From: Pseudomonas sp. SJZ074
Lineage (GTDB): Bacteria; Pseudomonadota; Gammaproteobacteria; Pseudomonadales; Pseudomonadaceae
Reading direction: 5' to 3'
Length of the DNA: 64,000 bases
Assembly: GCF_007828215.1 (NCBI RefSeq)
Contig: NZ_VIUE01000008.1
Coordinates: 104,471-168,470, forward strand
Part shown: positions 19,432 through 32,157 of the stretch, one piece after another
Position numbering within the stretch: the first letter of the stretch is position 1
How the letters are laid out: each line of letters opens with the position of its first letter
The notes under the pieces: generated by a model
The model's database searches: none
The model's input: the letters and a program-made list of their open reading frames with translations, nothing else
Told to the model about the DNA's origin: nothing
Program-made: the position numbers and the translations under genes

Positions 19432-20211
19432 ATGTCGATATTGCAGGCCATCAGATCTTTTCTCTTTTACCTGCTGTTGGGCACCAGTTCCTTGTTGTGG
19501 TGCTCCCTGAGTTTTTTTGTCGCGCCCTTCATGTCGTTCAAGGCGCGCTACCGCTTCATCAACGTGTACTGGTGCCGTTGTGCACTGTGGTTGAGCAAAG
19601 TGTTCCTAGGCATTCGTTATGAAGTGAAGGGCGCCGAGAACGTGCCGGACCGGCCCTGCGTGATCCAGTCCAACCATCAGAGCACCTGGGAAACCTTCTT
19701 CCTGTCGGCCTATTTCGAGCCGCTGAGCCAGGTGCTCAAGCGTGAACTGCTGTTCGTGCCGTTCTTCGGTTGGGCCATGGCGATGCTGCGACCGATTGCC
19801 ATCGATCGCGACAACCCCAAGGCTGCGCTCAAGCAGGTGGCACAGAAGGGCGACGAACTGCTCAAGGACAACGTCTGGGTGCTGATCTTTCCCGAAGGCA
19901 CCCGCGTCCCCTATGGCACGGTCGGCAAGTTTTCCCGCAGCGGTTCTGCATTGGCGGTGAACGCCGATCTGCCTGTACTGCCGATTGCACACAATGCCGG
20001 CAAATTCTGGCCCAAGGCAGGCTGGATCCGGACCCCTGGCGTGATCACGGTGGTGATCGGTGAGCCGATGTATCCCCAAGGCAGCGGGCCCCGTGCCATT
20101 GCCGAGCTCAACGACCGGGTCCAGGCCTGGAACGAACAGACCCAGCGGGACATGGGCTCGCTTCCGCCGACTCCCACAACGCCGGCGGCTACCGACCAAC
20201 TCGCTGTCTGA
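19432..20211 (+). CDS. plsC: 1-acyl-sn-glycerol-3-phosphate acyltransferase
   Basis: Membrane enzyme that converts lysophosphatidate to phosphatidate in phospholipid synthesis. 259 residues from ATG 19432 (MSILQAIRSFLFYLL). A longer TTG start at 19378 adds 18 residues without homology that I recognise. A hydrophobic N-terminus precedes the catalytic motif NHQSTWE, where the usual H-x4-D carries Glu instead of Asp. The substrate-binding motif is FPEGTR, and PIAIDRDN fits motif II. It is last in the glyQ-glyS-gmhB-plsC run, which combines translation and envelope synthesis as in P. aeruginosa PA0005-PA0009. Confidence 0.93.
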   Translation: MSILQAIRSFLFYLLLGTSSLLWCSLSFFVAPFMSFKARYRFINVYWCRCALWLSKVFLGIRYEVKGAENVPDRPCVIQSNHQSTWETFFLSAYFEPLSQVLKRELLFVPFFGWAMAMLRPIAIDRDNPKAALKQVAQKGDELLKDNVWVLIFPEGTRVPYGTVGKFSRSGSALAVNADLPVLPIAHNAGKFWPKAGWIRTPGVITVVIGEPMYPQGSGPRAIAELNDRVQAWNEQTQRDMGSLPPTPTTPAATDQLAV

Positions 20212-20302
20212 TATCTGTGGATAAGCTGTGTACCGTTTTCTCCGAAAACACAGCTTTTATCTTGTAACCTCATGTTTTTAATACATATTTCTTAAGAACA
20301 TA

Positions 20303-20348
20303 AAACCGACCGGGACGTGCATAAGTTTTTATAGCGTTCGGTCGGTTT
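20303..20348. terminator. Candidate bidirectional terminator between plsC and sensor kinase
   Basis: AAACCGACCG (20303-20312) and CGGTCGGTTT (20339-20348) form a perfect 10-bp stem with a 26-base loop, ending in a short T run. It lies between two converging genes. Confidence 0.6.
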
Positions 20349-20364
20349 GTTACCTGAGGCGGTT

Positions 20365-21903
20365 TTATAGAACGCTGCGATCTTTCGACTCTTCCCCCAG
20401 CAAGGGGAAACGCAAACTGAACGTCGTGCCTTCACCGACCACGCTTTGACATTCAATGTGCCCGCCATGGCGGTCAACCACGGCTTTGACCATCGACAAT
20501 CCCAAGCCAATCCCGTCAACGCCGTGGGCCGACGAAAACCGCCGATATTGGCTGAACAGATCGGGCAGTTCCTCGGCAGTAATGCCTTTACCCTGATCGC
20601 CGACCTCACAGATCAACCAGCCCTCCGCGCAACGAACCGTCAGTGAAATGCAGCTGCCAGGCGAGCTGTACTTGATGGCATTTTCCAGCAGATTGAACAG
20701 CGCACGGGTCAGCAGGGATTGGTCCGCCTTCACCATGGCTTCTTCATCATCCACGACATGGGTCAGTTGGATGCGCTTGACCTGGGCGATGGGTAACGCC
20801 TGGTCCAGCACATCCAGGATCAGCATGGCGAACAGGGTCGGCTGGAATTGGTACGCCTCGGATTCTGCCTTGGCCAACTGCACGAAGCCTTCCGTCAAGT
20901 CCAAGGCTCGACGGACCTGGCGCTCGATTTGATCGAACAGCAAGTCATTCCCCCCGACCTGATGCCGCTGCACGTCGAGTAACGCCAGGATCGCCGAGTG
21001 GGGCGCACGCAAATCATGGGAGAGAAAACGCAACATCACGCTGCGCTGCTCTTCGGCTTCGCGCTCGGCACTCAGGTCGATCAGGCTCAGCAACCAGCCA
21101 ATGGGCGTATCGCCGTCCACCGGCATGAGCGGGGCACGCTCCAGGCGCAGGCTGCGCTCGCGAGTGTCGCGAAACTCCACCAAGGGCAGTGTGGATAACC
21201 GGTGATGGGGTTCACGCTCCAGCGCTGGGTACCCCAGCAGCACAAGCTGTTCCAGCACATCACCGCCTGCCAGCACATGACCGAAAAGATCCCGGGCCCT
21301 GCGGTTGCCGAGCAAGATCCGGCCTTGCGGATCGCTGATCATGGTCGCGACGGGCAGGTATTCCAGGCCATCGGCAATGAAGCGGCGGGTGTCGCGGGTC
21401 CTGCCCATGGCTTGTTCCAGGGCCATGATCTGACCCTGCAGGCGGTCACTGCCGGTGTAGGGTGTGCGTCGGCGCTCCGGAAATACTTTCGGCTCGGCGT
21501 CCAGGCGCGCCAGTTCCCAGCCGAAATAGGCCAACACCACGCTCAGGCGTCGCCAGTTCCAGATCAGGTAGCCGAACAGCATTCCTATCACACCCGCCAT
21601 CGGCGACCACCACCAGCCCTCCAACGCCAGCACAGCACTGATCGACAACGCCGCCGCCATACCGCCCATCATCGTCCACAGAGCCAGGTGAGGGCGCAGC
21701 AACAACAATCCCAATACACAGGCCACCAGGCCCACCGATAACACGGCGCTCGATCCATGGCGGGCCGATTGGGCACTGAACGACAGCAGCGCCGTCACCG
21801 GTAACAGCAACAGACTTATCCACAACCATTCACGCACCAATTGTCGAAACAATCGCTGGGCCTGGGTGGGTTCACGGCTTTCACTGCGACGCGGATGACT
21901 CAT
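20365..21903 (-). CDS. Membrane sensor histidine kinase
   Basis: 512-residue two-component kinase. About four hydrophobic segments lie at residues 27-135, then a PAS-like domain (about 175-280), a HisKA dimerisation domain with the phospho-acceptor in LSHDLRAP (about residue 295), and a HATPase domain with N box NLLENAIKYSS and G boxes GDQGKGI and GIGLGLSM. No large periplasmic sensor is present; the membrane block looks like the C-terminal part of CHASE2-type kinases, so the sensor may have been lost or signals may arise in the membrane. It is divergent from its likely partner regulator at 22118. The signal is unknown. Confidence 0.9.
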   Translation of the reverse strand: MSHPRRSESREPTQAQRLFRQLVREWLWISLLLLPVTALLSFSAQSARHGSSAVLSVGLVACVLGLLLLRPHLALWTMMGGMAAALSISAVLALEGWWWSPMAGVIGMLFGYLIWNWRRLSVVLAYFGWELARLDAEPKVFPERRRTPYTGSDRLQGQIMALEQAMGRTRDTRRFIADGLEYLPVATMISDPQGRILLGNRRARDLFGHVLAGGDVLEQLVLLGYPALEREPHHRLSTLPLVEFRDTRERSLRLERAPLMPVDGDTPIGWLLSLIDLSAEREAEEQRSVMLRFLSHDLRAPHSAILALLDVQRHQVGGNDLLFDQIERQVRRALDLTEGFVQLAKAESEAYQFQPTLFAMLILDVLDQALPIAQVKRIQLTHVVDDEEAMVKADQSLLTRALFNLLENAIKYSSPGSCISLTVRCAEGWLICEVGDQGKGITAEELPDLFSQYRRFSSAHGVDGIGLGLSMVKAVVDRHGGHIECQSVVGEGTTFSLRFPLLGEESKDRSVL

Positions 21904-22117
21904 AGATGTCCTGACCGAACACGAGAGAGGATTGGCTTCATGGTTGATGCGAAGCGCAAGACTATAGCGGACTCGATGGGTGGTGTGCTGCTGCCTTTCC
22001 CTCTACGCCGTGAGCCGGTATTGTCGCAGCCTGCGACAGGGGAACCGCAACGGAACTGAAAGTTTGCGCACTCCCCCTGATGATGTCCGTTACCTTCGAG
22101 ATCAAGGAATCGCGCCC

Positions 22118-22852
22118 ATGCGTGTCGCCATACTGGATGACGAACCGGCCGAGTTGCGCCGGGTGGAACAGACACTGCACCAGATCGCCGGCAGGGGCGA
22201 GCAGGCCTGGACCCTGCACAGTTTCGAACGCGGCGAGGACCTGTTGCGACAACTGCGTCGGGAGACCTTCGACCTGCTGATCCTCGATTGGCAACTGCCC
22301 GATATCAGCGGCTTGGCGCTGCTGCGCTGGACTCGCGAGCACATGGACGCGCCACCGGCCGCCATCATGCTCACCAGCCGCGACGGTGAACACGACATCG
22401 TCCAGGCACTCAATACCGGCGCCGATGATTACGTGAGCAAACCCTTCAGGCCCAACGAGCTCAAGGCCAGGGTGACTGCAGTATTGCGTCGCCATAACCT
22501 GCAACGTGCTCCGGCCAGTGAAACGTTGGTGTTCAACGACTTGGCCTTCGACGACGCCGAGCTGACCGTCACCCGCGCCGGTATCCCCATCAGCCTGACC
22601 GAACGGGAATACCGCCTGGCCCGTTGTCTGTTCGCCAACCTGGGTCGTCCATTGTCCCGGGAGTATTTCTACGAACGCTTCTGGAGCCATGAGGAAATGA
22701 CCTCGTCCCGCCCGCTCGACACTCATATCTATCGCCTGCGCAACAAGCTTGGCCTGACGGCGGATCGAGGCTGGCAATTGTTGACGATTTATGGGTATGG
22801 GTATCGGTTGGAGAGTGTGGCGACGGGAAGCGAAGCATCTGTTGCGAGTTAG
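22118..22852 (+). CDS. Two-component response regulator (OmpR/PhoB-like)
   Basis: 244-residue transcriptional regulator. The receiver domain (1-120) has the acidic pocket (LDDEP), phospho-acceptor Asp in LLILDWQLPD, the Thr/Ser of MLTSRDG and Lys in VSKPF. A winged-helix effector follows (about 140-235), with LTEREYRLARCLFANLGRPL and DTHIYRLRNKL. The ATG at 22118 has AAGGAA nine bases upstream; the frame is open further upstream but lacks conservation. It is divergent from the sensor kinase gene, so the two probably form one system sharing a promoter region. The regulon is not evident. Confidence 0.9.
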   Translation: MRVAILDDEPAELRRVEQTLHQIAGRGEQAWTLHSFERGEDLLRQLRRETFDLLILDWQLPDISGLALLRWTREHMDAPPAAIMLTSRDGEHDIVQALNTGADDYVSKPFRPNELKARVTAVLRRHNLQRAPASETLVFNDLAFDDAELTVTRAGIPISLTEREYRLARCLFANLGRPLSREYFYERFWSHEEMTSSRPLDTHIYRLRNKLGLTADRGWQLLTIYGYGYRLESVATGSEASVAS

Positions 22853-22868
22853 GTATTGGATCACATCC

Positions 22869-22896
22869 GTGGCGAGGGGATTTATCCCCTCGCCAC
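22869..22896. repeat. Palindrome, REP-like, possible terminator
   Basis: Perfect 12-bp arms GTGGCGAGGGGA / TCCCCTCGCCAC around TTTA. This is a common Pseudomonas extragenic palindrome, placed between the converging response-regulator and permease genes. Confidence 0.7.
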
Positions 22897-22905
22897 AACA
22901 GGGTA

Positions 22906-24300
22906 TCAACCGATCGTCTGCGCCAAGCGTCCGGTTTCCGCGCTCCGACGACGCTGCAACAGCAATCCGCACGCCACCACCAGGATGCTAAGCAGGCCCG
23001 TCGCCAGGATCTCCACACGGTGGGCCTCCTGGAACAGCATGATAGTCAGGGCCGCGACAATGAAAATGATCACCGCGTAGGTCAGGCCAGGGAACAGCCA
23101 CATGCTGAAGGCGATTTTTTCCCCACGTGCCATACGTTGCTTGCGCATGCGCAGTTGCGAGAACGCGATCACCAGATACACCAGCAGTGCGATGGCGCCG
23201 GAGCTGGCCAACAGGAATTCGAACACCGCAGCCGGGGCCACATAGTTGGCGAACACTGCCAGGAACGCAGCAGCGGTCGACAGCACCACCGCCCAGTAAG
23301 GTGTACCGCTCTTGTTGGTGCGTTGGGATACGGCCGGCGCATCGCCGCGTTTACCCAGCGAGAACATCATGCGCGATGCCGTGTAGAGCGCCGAGTTCAG
23401 GCAACTGGTCACCGCCACCAGCACCACGATATCGACGATCAGCTTGGCATTCGGAATGCCCATGCGTTCCAGCACGGTCTGGTAGGAACCCACGCTGGCG
23501 AGCAGCGGGTCGTTCCATGGCACCAAGGAAACGACCATGAAAATCGACACGAGATAGAACAGGCCGATTCGCCAGATCACCGAGTTGGTGGCCTTGGAGA
23601 TCTGCTGGCCGGGGTTCTTCGATTCGGCAGCCGCAATGGTCACGATCTCGGTGCCCATGAACGAGAACATGGTGGTGAGGATCGCGCCCAGTACCGCGCC
23701 CATGCCGTTGGGCAGGAAGCCTTGGGTGTCGAACAAGTGCGAAACGCCGCTGACTTGGCTGGTGGGCAAAAGACCGAAAATTGCCAACGTACCAAGGGCA
23801 ATGAAGCCAATGATTGCGATGACCTTGACCAGGGCGAACCAGAACTCGAACTCCCCATAGTTCTTCACGCTGAACAGATTGGTGATGGTCAGCAGCAACG
23901 TGATGACCAGGGTGAACACCCAGATGGCCACGTTTGGAAACCAGGCATGAAGGATGGTCGCGGCGGCGTTGGCCTCCAGGGGGATCACCAGCACCCAGAA
24001 CCACCAGTAGAGCCAACCGATGGTGAACCCGGCCCAATGACCAATCGCACGATCAGCGTAAGTCGAGAACGAACCGGTGTCCGGCGAAGCCACCGCCATT
24101 TCGCCTAGCATCCGCATCACCAACACCACCAACGCCCCAGCGGCGGCGTAGGCCAACAGCACCGCCGGACCGGCTGCCGCGATAGCGTGACCGGAACCTA
24201 CGAAAAGCCCGGCACCAATCACGCCAGCGATGGAAAGCATCGTCACATGACGGGGTTTGAGCCCTTGCTCCAGATTGTTGGAAGTTTGCGTACCACTCAT
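22906..24300 (-). CDS. gabP: APC-family amino acid permease, GABA permease type
   Basis: Inner-membrane proton symporter of the amino acid transporter (AAT) branch of the APC superfamily, 464 residues with about 12 membrane segments. The N-terminal signature is SIAGVIGAGLFVGSG, followed by GPAVLLAYAAAGALV. A conserved cytoplasmic loop contains MGTEIVTIAAAESKNPG. The overall sequence resembles Pseudomonas GabP, but related permeases for proline, aromatic or other amino acids are close, so the substrate is an inference. ATG 24300 gives the full family N-terminus. It is a single-gene unit and no catabolic neighbour is present. Confidence 0.8.
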   Translation of the reverse strand: MSGTQTSNNLEQGLKPRHVTMLSIAGVIGAGLFVGSGHAIAAAGPAVLLAYAAAGALVVLVMRMLGEMAVASPDTGSFSTYADRAIGHWAGFTIGWLYWWFWVLVIPLEANAAATILHAWFPNVAIWVFTLVITLLLTITNLFSVKNYGEFEFWFALVKVIAIIGFIALGTLAIFGLLPTSQVSGVSHLFDTQGFLPNGMGAVLGAILTTMFSFMGTEIVTIAAAESKNPGQQISKATNSVIWRIGLFYLVSIFMVVSLVPWNDPLLASVGSYQTVLERMGIPNAKLIVDIVVLVAVTSCLNSALYTASRMMFSLGKRGDAPAVSQRTNKSGTPYWAVVLSTAAAFLAVFANYVAPAAVFEFLLASSGAIALLVYLVIAFSQLRMRKQRMARGEKIAFSMWLFPGLTYAVIIFIVAALTIMLFQEAHRVEILATGLLSILVVACGLLLQRRRSAETGRLAQTIG

Positions 24301-24544
24301 TGAGACTACCTTTGGGTCTTGAATTTATTCGTACCGCCTCGTACCACCGTGTCTTTGTAAATTTAAAGAAACGAGGTGTTGTTTATTTAACACGCAAGTT
24401 TTGCGCCAGAAAACCTGAGGCCCCGTGGTACCGGGCTCAGGGGCGATATCCAAGTGCTTGAGAATGAAAGGTTTGTTCCTAAGTGTTACTGCGTTACCCG
24501 GTTTTTCGACTGTGCAATCTGAAGGGGGAACATTTTTCAAGCGT

Positions 24545-24576
24545 AAAAAAAAGCCAACGCGTGAGCATTGGCTTTT
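24545..24576 (-). terminator. Rho-independent terminator of gyrB
   Basis: Read on the minus strand, AAAAGCCAATGC, a short loop, GCGTTGGCTTTT and further T residues. It starts about 20 bases after the gyrB stop. The rest of 24301-24595 shows no gene. Confidence 0.85.
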
Positions 24577-24595
24577 CGTGATTGCACTGCGAGGA

Positions 24596-28122
<3,527 letters not shown>

Positions 28123-28139
28123 CTAGCTTCTGCTGATTA

Positions 28140-29243
28140 TTACAGACGCATCGGCATGACAACGTAGGCCGAATCGTCGTTATCGGATTCCTGCACCAAC
28201 GCACTGCTGTTGGAGTCCGACAGGATCAGACGTACCTGCTCAGTAGTCATCACGCCCAGCACGTCGAGCAGATAGCTGACGTTGAAGCCGATTTCCAGGG
28301 AGCCGCCGTTGTAGTCAACGCCTACTTCTTCTTCCGCTTCTTCCTGTTCAGGGTTGTTCGCCTGGATCTTCAACTGGCCGCTGGCCAGTTGCAGGCGGAT
28401 GCCGCGGTACTTCTCGTTGGAAAGGATCGCGGTACGGCTGAAAGCCTCACGCAGCGCCTGGCGGTCACCCAGCACCAGTTTGTCGCCACCTTTGGGCAGC
28501 ACACGCTCGTAGTCGGGGAACTTGCCGTCTACCAGCTTCGAGGTGAAGGTGAACTCCCCGGTGGTAGCGCGGATGTGGTGCTGACCCAATACGATGCTGA
28601 CGTTGCCGTCCGGTTCGGTCAGCAGGCGCGCCAACTCCAGGATACCTTTGCGGGGCACGATCACCTGATGGCGATCCGGCTGACCGATATCGGCCTGCAT
28701 CGAACACATCGCCAGGCGGTGACCGTCGGTGGCGACGGCACGGATAATGCCAGCGGACACTTCCAGCAGCATGCCGTTGAGGTAGTAACGCACATCCTGC
28801 TGGGCCATGGCGAAGCTGGTGCGCTCGATCAAGCGGCGAAGCCTGCTTTGCTCGAGGCTGCAGGTCAGCGAGCCCGGGCCTTCTTCAACGGTCGGGAAGT
28901 CGTTGGCAGGCAGGGTCGACAAGGTGAAACGGCTGCGCCCGGCCTTGACCACGAGCTTTTGCTCATCGACCTTGATGTCGATCAGCGCATCGTTGGGCAG
29001 GCTCTTGCAGATGTCCATCAGCTTGCGCGCCGGCACCGTGATGGACCCCGGATCGGCTGGCTCTTCAAGCTGCACACGACCGACCAGCTCGACTTCCAGG
29101 TCGGTACCGGTCAGCGACAGTTGCTGGCCTTCGACAACCAGCAGCACGTTGGAAAGTACCGGCAAGGTCTGGCGGCGTTCGACGACGCCTGCGACCAGTT
29201 GCAGGGGTTTCAACAGGGCTTCGCGTTGAATGGTGAAATGCAT
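28140..29243 (-). CDS. dnaN: DNA polymerase III sliding clamp (beta)
   Basis: Ring-shaped processivity clamp that tethers polymerase III to DNA. 367 residues with the three-domain clamp pattern; it starts MHFTIQREALLKPLQLVAGV and ends YVVMPMRL, the conserved C-terminal motif. It lies between dnaA (39 bases upstream) and recF in the standard dnaA-dnaN-recF-gyrB order. Confidence 0.98.
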   Translation of the reverse strand: MHFTIQREALLKPLQLVAGVVERRQTLPVLSNVLLVVEGQQLSLTGTDLEVELVGRVQLEEPADPGSITVPARKLMDICKSLPNDALIDIKVDEQKLVVKAGRSRFTLSTLPANDFPTVEEGPGSLTCSLEQSRLRRLIERTSFAMAQQDVRYYLNGMLLEVSAGIIRAVATDGHRLAMCSMQADIGQPDRHQVIVPRKGILELARLLTEPDGNVSIVLGQHHIRATTGEFTFTSKLVDGKFPDYERVLPKGGDKLVLGDRQALREAFSRTAILSNEKYRGIRLQLASGQLKIQANNPEQEEAEEEVGVDYNGGSLEIGFNVSYLLDVLGVMTTEQVRLILSDSNSSALVQESDNDDSAYVVMPMRL

Positions 29244-29282
29244 GGTCTAGTCCCTTGCCTTAATAAGCTGCGCTGGTGGTCA

Positions 29283-30800
29283 TCAAGTGGTCAGTGTACG
29301 CAGCAGGTTCTTGTAGTCCTCGCGGATGTCCGCGTCGGATTCCTTAAGTTCATTGATCTTGCGGCAGGCGTGCAACACTGTCGTGTGGTCGCGTCCGCCA
29401 AACACATCGCCGATTTCCGGCAGGCTGTGGTTGGTCAGCTCCTTGGACAAGGCCATGGCCACCTGGCGCGGCCGGGCCACCGAACGCGAACGGCGTTTGG
29501 AGAGCAGATCGGATATCTTGATTTTGTAGTATTCAGCAACAGTTCGCTGAATGTTATCCACAGAAACAAGCTTGTCCTGAAGCGCCAGGAGATCCTTCAA
29601 GGACTCGCGAATCAGCTCGATGGTGATGTCGCGGCCCATGAAGTGGGAGTGCGCGATCACCCGCTTGAGTGCACCTTCGAGCTCACGCACGTTCGAACGG
29701 ATACGCTGGGCGATAAAGAATGCGGCATCGTGCGGCAGCTCGACCTTGGCCTGATCGGCCTTCTTCATCAGGATCGCCACCCGGGTTTCCAGCTCCGGCG
29801 GCTCGACGGCGACCGTCAGGCCCCAGCCGAAACGGGATTTCAGGCGCTCTTCCAGGCCTTCGATTTCCTTCGGATAACGGTCGCTGGTGAGAATGACCTG
29901 CTGTCCGCCTTCAAGCAAGGCGTTGAAGGTGTGGAAAAATTCTTCCTGGGAACGTTCCTTGCGGGCAAAGAACTGAATGTCGTCGATCAGCAGCGCATCC
30001 ACCGAACGGTAGAAACGCTTGAACTCATTGATGGCGTTCAGCTGCAGCGCCTTGACCATATCGGCGACGAAACGCTCGGAATGCAGGTACACGACCTTGG
30101 CATTCGGATTCTTCTTTAATAAGTGGTTACCCACGGCATGCATCAAGTGGGTCTTACCCAGGCCCACACCGCCATACAGGAACAGCGGGTTGTAGCCATG
30201 CTTGGGGTTGTCCGCCACCTGCCAGGCTGCCGCCCGGGCCAACTGGTTGGACTTGCCTTCGACGAAGTTCTCGAAGGTAAAGGTGCGGTTCAGATAACTG
30301 GTGTGCTTGAGCGCGCCCTCGACCTGCACGGTGCGCTGCTCTGCGCGCACTGGTGCCTGTTGGGTGCTGGCACCCGCCATGGGGTCAAAGCTGTCCCGGG
30401 AAGGCTCTTCACTGGCCTCGGGCACCTTTTGTGAGTTTCTTTTGCTCGGTGCAGGAGGGGGGGCGATCGGGCTTGCCGGTGGTGCCACGGCAGCCTGGGC
30501 CTGGGAGGCCGCGGCAGCCAGCGGCGCATTCGGAGCCGCCCGCGGGGCCGAGCTGCGCTTGCTACCTATTAATAAGGACAGCGCAGGCGCCATGCCATTG
30601 CCATGCTCGTCGAGCAGTTCCATGACCCGACCCAGGTACTTTTCGTTGACCCAGTCGAGAACGAAACGGTTCGGTGCGTAGACGCGCAACTCGTCGCCTT
30701 CGGCTTCGACCTGTAGTGGGCGGATCCAAGTGTTGAATTGTTGGGCAGGCAGCTCATCGCGCAAAAGCTCCACGCACTGCTGCCAAAGTTCCACTGACAC
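29283..30800 (-). CDS. dnaA: Chromosomal replication initiator DnaA
   Basis: AAA+ initiator that binds DnaA boxes and opens oriC. 505 residues: N-terminal DnaB-interaction domain (1-80), a variable Ala/Pro-rich linker (about 85-165), the AAA+ domain with Walker [10 protein letters not shown] and Walker [10 protein letters not shown], and the C-terminal DNA-binding domain with [15 protein letters not shown]. The start is GTG 30800 ([20 protein letters not shown]), preceded by AGGGG. A perfect DnaA box at 29554-29562 lies within the gene, besides the cluster upstream, consistent with autoregulation. Confidence 0.98.
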   Translation of the reverse strand: MSVELWQQCVELLRDELPAQQFNTWIRPLQVEAEGDELRVYAPNRFVLDWVNEKYLGRVMELLDEHGNGMAPALSLLIGSKRSSAPRAAPNAPLAAAASQAQAAVAPPASPIAPPPAPSKRNSQKVPEASEEPSRDSFDPMAGASTQQAPVRAEQRTVQVEGALKHTSYLNRTFTFENFVEGKSNQLARAAAWQVADNPKHGYNPLFLYGGVGLGKTHLMHAVGNHLLKKNPNAKVVYLHSERFVADMVKALQLNAINEFKRFYRSVDALLIDDIQFFARKERSQEEFFHTFNALLEGGQQVILTSDRYPKEIEGLEERLKSRFGWGLTVAVEPPELETRVAILMKKADQAKVELPHDAAFFIAQRIRSNVRELEGALKRVIAHSHFMGRDITIELIRESLKDLLALQDKLVSVDNIQRTVAEYYKIKISDLLSKRRSRSVARPRQVAMALSKELTNHSLPEIGDVFGGRDHTTVLHACRKINELKESDADIREDYKNLLRTLTT

Positions 30801-31364
30801 GGATATCCCCTAAGTTGAAAGCCGGTGAGGCAAAAACAAGCGGCCATTGTAGCGAGCAGACGTTCACTTATCCACACGCAGCTTCACCCTCACCCACGAT
30901 TTATCAATGTGTTAACTCACAAAAAGGCGACAGTCGGTCAGTGGATAAGCTCTGTGGATAACCAGGCCTGAGGTCGTTGTACAAGTGACGGCGAAACTCG
31001 GTGGATAAACGCCCTGTGGATAACCACCCTTTCCACACACAGCTTATCCGCCCCTCCAGCACAGGCTGGGCACTGTTTTCCCGTGTAGTTGTCCTTCTCT
31101 GTACATGGTGAACCACAAGGGCTTGAGGTGGTTATCCACAGATAGACGGCGGCCTAGTCTTTATAAGCTTCACAGAAAAGCTTTAAATAATTCCCTTCTT
31201 TATTTCTATATCTGGCACAGCGTGATCACTGGCCGGACGCCTGAACATCTATTTAAAGGAAACGTTGGTTGGAAATTGACCTATGGACTTGCTTTCTCTA
31301 GAATCCCCGGTCTCTTAAAACGGGGGCCATTCCGGCCCGTTGTGGACGAACCAGGTAACACGAC
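30801..31364. other. oriC: Chromosomal replication origin oriC (dnaA-rpmH region)
   Basis: Intergenic region with perfect DnaA boxes at 30868-30876 (TTATCCACA), 30953-30961 and 31015-31023 (TGTGGATAA) and 31132-31140 (TTATCCACA), plus one-mismatch boxes at 30940 and 31000. An AT-rich stretch with runs of T and A follows at about 31157-31215 and is the likely unwinding element. Position between dnaA and rpmH is that of the known Pseudomonas oriC. The shared TGTACAT motif at 31100 is discussed in the findings. Confidence 0.93.
31276..31304 (+). promoter_or_regulatory. Sigma-70 promoter of rpmH
   Basis: TTGACC (31276-31281) and TAGAAT (31299-31304) with exactly 17 bases between, 60 bases before the rpmH start and at the edge of oriC. 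Confidence 0.75.
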
Positions 31365-31499
31365 ATGAAACGTACTTTCCAACCAAGCACTATCAAACGC
31401 GCTCGTACCCACGGTTTCCGTGCTCGCATGGCTACCAAGAACGGTCGTGCCGTCCTGTCGCGTCGTCGCGCCAAAGGTCGTGCGCGTCTGGCAGTTTGA
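31365..31499 (+). CDS. rpmH: Large-subunit ribosomal protein bL34
   Basis: Very basic 44-residue ribosomal protein ([20 protein letters not shown]... ending GRARLAV), fully conserved in length. It is first in the rpmH-rnpA-yidD-yidC run and driven by the promoter at 31276. Its 3' end lies 16 bases before the chosen rnpA start. Confidence 0.98.
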   Translation: MKRTFQPSTIKRARTHGFRARMATKNGRAVLSRRRAKGRARLAV

Positions 31500-31515
31500 T
31501 AACCCGGCACTGGAG

Positions 31516-31917
31516 GTGAGTCAGGACTTCAGTCGGGAAAAGCGTCTGCTTACACCCCGGCATTTCAAGGCAGTCTTTGACTCCCCTACCGGCAAGGTTC
31601 CGGGGAAAAATCTCCTGCTCCTTGCGCGCAGTAACGATCTCGATCACCCCCGCCTAGGGCTGGTTATCGGGAAAAAGAGCGTCAAGCTCTCCGTGCAGCG
31701 CAACCGTCTCAAACGTCTGATGCGCGAATCGTTCCGCCTGAACCAGGATTCACTGGTCGGATGGGACATAGTTATCGTCGCGCGCAAAGGTTTGGGGGAC
31801 GTAGAAAACCCTGAACTGATTCAGCATTTCGGCAAACTCTGGAAGCGTCTGGCCCGTAACAAGCCAACATCGCCAGTCAACACCGAAACTGCAGGGGTAG
31901 ACAGTCCCGATGCGTAA
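31516..31917 (+). CDS. rnpA: Ribonuclease P protein component
   Basis: Protein cofactor of RNase P, which matures tRNA 5' ends. 133 residues with the RNR motif region [18 protein letters not shown] and the [20 protein letters not shown] strand. I start at GTG 31516 ([17 protein letters not shown]) by comparison with other Pseudomonas RnpA; GGAG is directly adjacent, which is closer than ideal, so the true start could be slightly upstream, overlapping rpmH. The last codons overlap yidD (8 bases). Confidence 0.94.
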   Translation: MSQDFSREKRLLTPRHFKAVFDSPTGKVPGKNLLLLARSNDLDHPRLGLVIGKKSVKLSVQRNRLKRLMRESFRLNQDSLVGWDIVIVARKGLGDVENPELIQHFGKLWKRLARNKPTSPVNTETAGVDSPDA

Positions 31918-32155
31918 ACTGGCACTCGTTCCGATCCAGTTTTACCGCTACGCCATTAGTCCCCTGATGGCCAGTCACTGTCGTTTCTACCCCAGCTGCT
32001 CCTGCTACGCGTACGAAGCCATAGAAAATCATGGCCTTCTGCGCGGTGGCTGGCTGACCTTTCGTCGTTTAGGTCGCTGTCATCCGTGGAATCCCGGCGG
32101 TTATGACCCGGTTCCGCCTATCCCTACCTCCCGTTCTTCTTCGATGGCCGAGTAA
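31910..32155 (+). CDS. yidD: Membrane protein insertion efficiency factor
   Basis: 81-residue member of the YidD family, a small membrane-associated protein that assists YidC. Hallmarks are [20 protein letters not shown], then [19 protein letters not shown] and [14 protein letters not shown]. It overlaps rnpA and sits two bases before yidC, the standard arrangement. Confidence 0.95.
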   Translation: MRKLALVPIQFYRYAISPLMASHCRFYPSCSCYAYEAIENHGLLRGGWLTFRRLGRCHPWNPGGYDPVPPIPTSRSSSMAE

Positions 32156-32157
32156 TC

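Noticed and set aside
20365..21903. Sensor kinase considered a truncated gene
   Set aside because: The start codon and all kinase motifs are intact and the partner regulator is divergent, so a short-sensor design is as likely as loss.
28389..30119. A 576-residue plus-strand frame opposite dnaN and dnaA
   Set aside because: Shadow of two essential genes, crossing their boundary without any start signal.
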